Below are positions 63,454 through 64,000 of a DNA stretch of 64,000 bases, piece by piece (positions within the stretch are counted from its first letter, which is position 1; each line of letters begins with the position of its first letter). The notes beneath the pieces were generated by a model that was not told where the DNA came from, ran no database searches, and saw only the letters and a list, made by a program, of their open reading frames with translations. A program made the translations under genes and the position numbers. This stretch comes from Sporosarcina sp. FSL W8-0480 (GTDB taxonomy: Bacteria > Bacillota > Bacilli > Bacillales_A > Planococcaceae), in contig NZ_CP150166.1 in NCBI RefSeq assembly GCF_037963765.1, positions 2,301,501 through 2,365,500 of the forward strand, in the 5' to 3' direction.

Positions 63454-64000
63454 CTACATTGCCGATAATGATTTCCGGAGCTGTATAATTTCCCTGGCCA
63501 GCTCCAGTGCCCGGGTATGATCATTCATCTTCTCTGCTTCTTTCGATTCATGTAACATCTCTTCAATGCGTCTTTTAATTTTATGTTTCTTGAGATGGTG
63601 TATGCAATCGCTGAATTCTTGTTCTGCGAATTCTGGATCCCTGTCAAGCATTGCCGCTTCCATCACGATTTTACGGAGTTCACGATCGTCTATTGACTCT
63701 GCGAATCTGTGGAAATCCGGCTCGCCAGTTTGTTCGTAAAACCCAGCCAACTTCACAAAAATCGTGATGTACTCGTCATGCATGAATATATCTTGATGCT
63801 CGTCACGAATCCTATCGAATAAATTCCCGTCGTTTAACAAATGGCATAACAGAAGTCGTTCTGCCCGATCAATACTATTTTGCTGACGCTCTGGCATATT
63901 GACGGCAATCTGAGAGGCTTGTCCAATCGATGGATTCGCCTTTTCCCGCTTTGCTTGCTGCCCAACTTTTTTTATGATTTGTTCATTAAGAGCATCCGAC
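63454..64000 (-). CDS. dnaG: DNA primase, C-terminal part (partial)
   Basis: The frame stays open to the right window edge; about 181 codons are visible. The visible part is the helicase-binding C-terminal domain: RQQNSIDRAERLLLCHLL, then helices through QEFSDCIHHLKKHKIKRRIEEM, ending RKSLSAM. Position directly upstream of sigA identifies it as dnaG. The zinc-binding and polymerase domains are outside the window. Confidence 0.9.
   Translation of the reverse strand, partial: SDALNEQIIKKVGQQAKREKANPSIGQASQIAVNMPERQQNSIDRAERLLLCHLLNDGNLFDRIRDEHQDIFMHDEYITIFVKLAGFYEQTGEPDFHRFAESIDDRELRKIVMEAAMLDRDPEFAEQEFSDCIHHLKKHKIKRRIEEMLHESKEAEKMNDHTRALELAREIIQLRKSLSAM

Noticed and set aside
1-64000. CRISPR arrays, tRNA/rRNA genes, prophage or defence islands
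   Set aside because: No regularly spaced repeats, cloverleaf-like or rRNA-like sequence, or phage/defence genes were seen; the window is core chromosome apart from the IS remnant.

Overview
The window is chromosomal core DNA of a low-GC, endospore-forming member of the Bacillales. Gene content and order follow the Bacillus subtilis region bkdR-spo0A-recN-dxs-accBC-spoIIIA-efp-gcv-comG-sodA-ispG-sigA-dnaG, with gaps. A B12-dependent (class II) ribonucleotide reductase, comG-aroK-gcvT linkage and extensive pruning relative to B. subtilis suggest a Planococcaceae/Caryophanaceae-type bacterium (Sporosarcina-like). That family assignment is inference from gene content, not a database result.

Layout: 1-3700 holds the 5' end of bkdR, yqzF, a glycerophosphodiesterase, spo0A (with a sigma-H promoter and 0A box) and spoIVB. 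3800-15300 is a minus-strand housekeeping block: recN, argR, tlyA-type methyltransferase, dxs, ispA, xseBA, folD, nusB, yqhY, accCB. 15450-18190 is a reduced spoIIIA operon (AC, AD, AE, AF, AG, AH only) that starts at spoIIIAC behind a sigma-E-like promoter; spoIIIAA and spoIIIAB are absent here, and AE, AF and AG are short. 18250-22050 carries efp, papA, aroQ, yqhR, yqhQ. 22180-24830 is nrdJ with two candidate NrdR boxes. 25100-31280 has a rhodanese-like protein lacking its cysteine, an orphan AAA+ ATPase and the glycine cleavage operon under a tandem glycine riboswitch. 31400-35620 is the comG operon with aroK as its last gene. 36190-37390 is a decayed IS1182-type element inserted at a bidirectional terminator between yqgY and gloC; it carries two copies of a GC-rich repeat that recurs between yqhY and accC. 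37390-49560 contains cell-envelope, lipoteichoic acid, folate, PBP, SodA and phosphate-transport genes. 49600-64000 contains ispG, the zur-znuBC zinc system, nfo, cshB, ispH, nif3-type protein, trmK, cytochrome c, an acyl-CoA dehydrogenase, sigA and the 3' part of dnaG.

How the genes work together: dxs, ispA, ispG and ispH are four steps of the MEP isoprenoid pathway; folD, yqgN and gcvT/PA/PB form a one-carbon network; spo0A, spoIVB and spoIIIA belong to the sporulation cascade; comGA-GG builds the competence pseudopilus; zur-znuBC handles zinc. Most gene ends are marked by intrinsic terminators, many shared by convergent genes. No tRNA, rRNA, CRISPR array, prophage or intact transposon was seen. 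The main departures from expectation are the minimal spoIIIA operon, the repeat-bearing IS remnant and the cysteine-less rhodanese.
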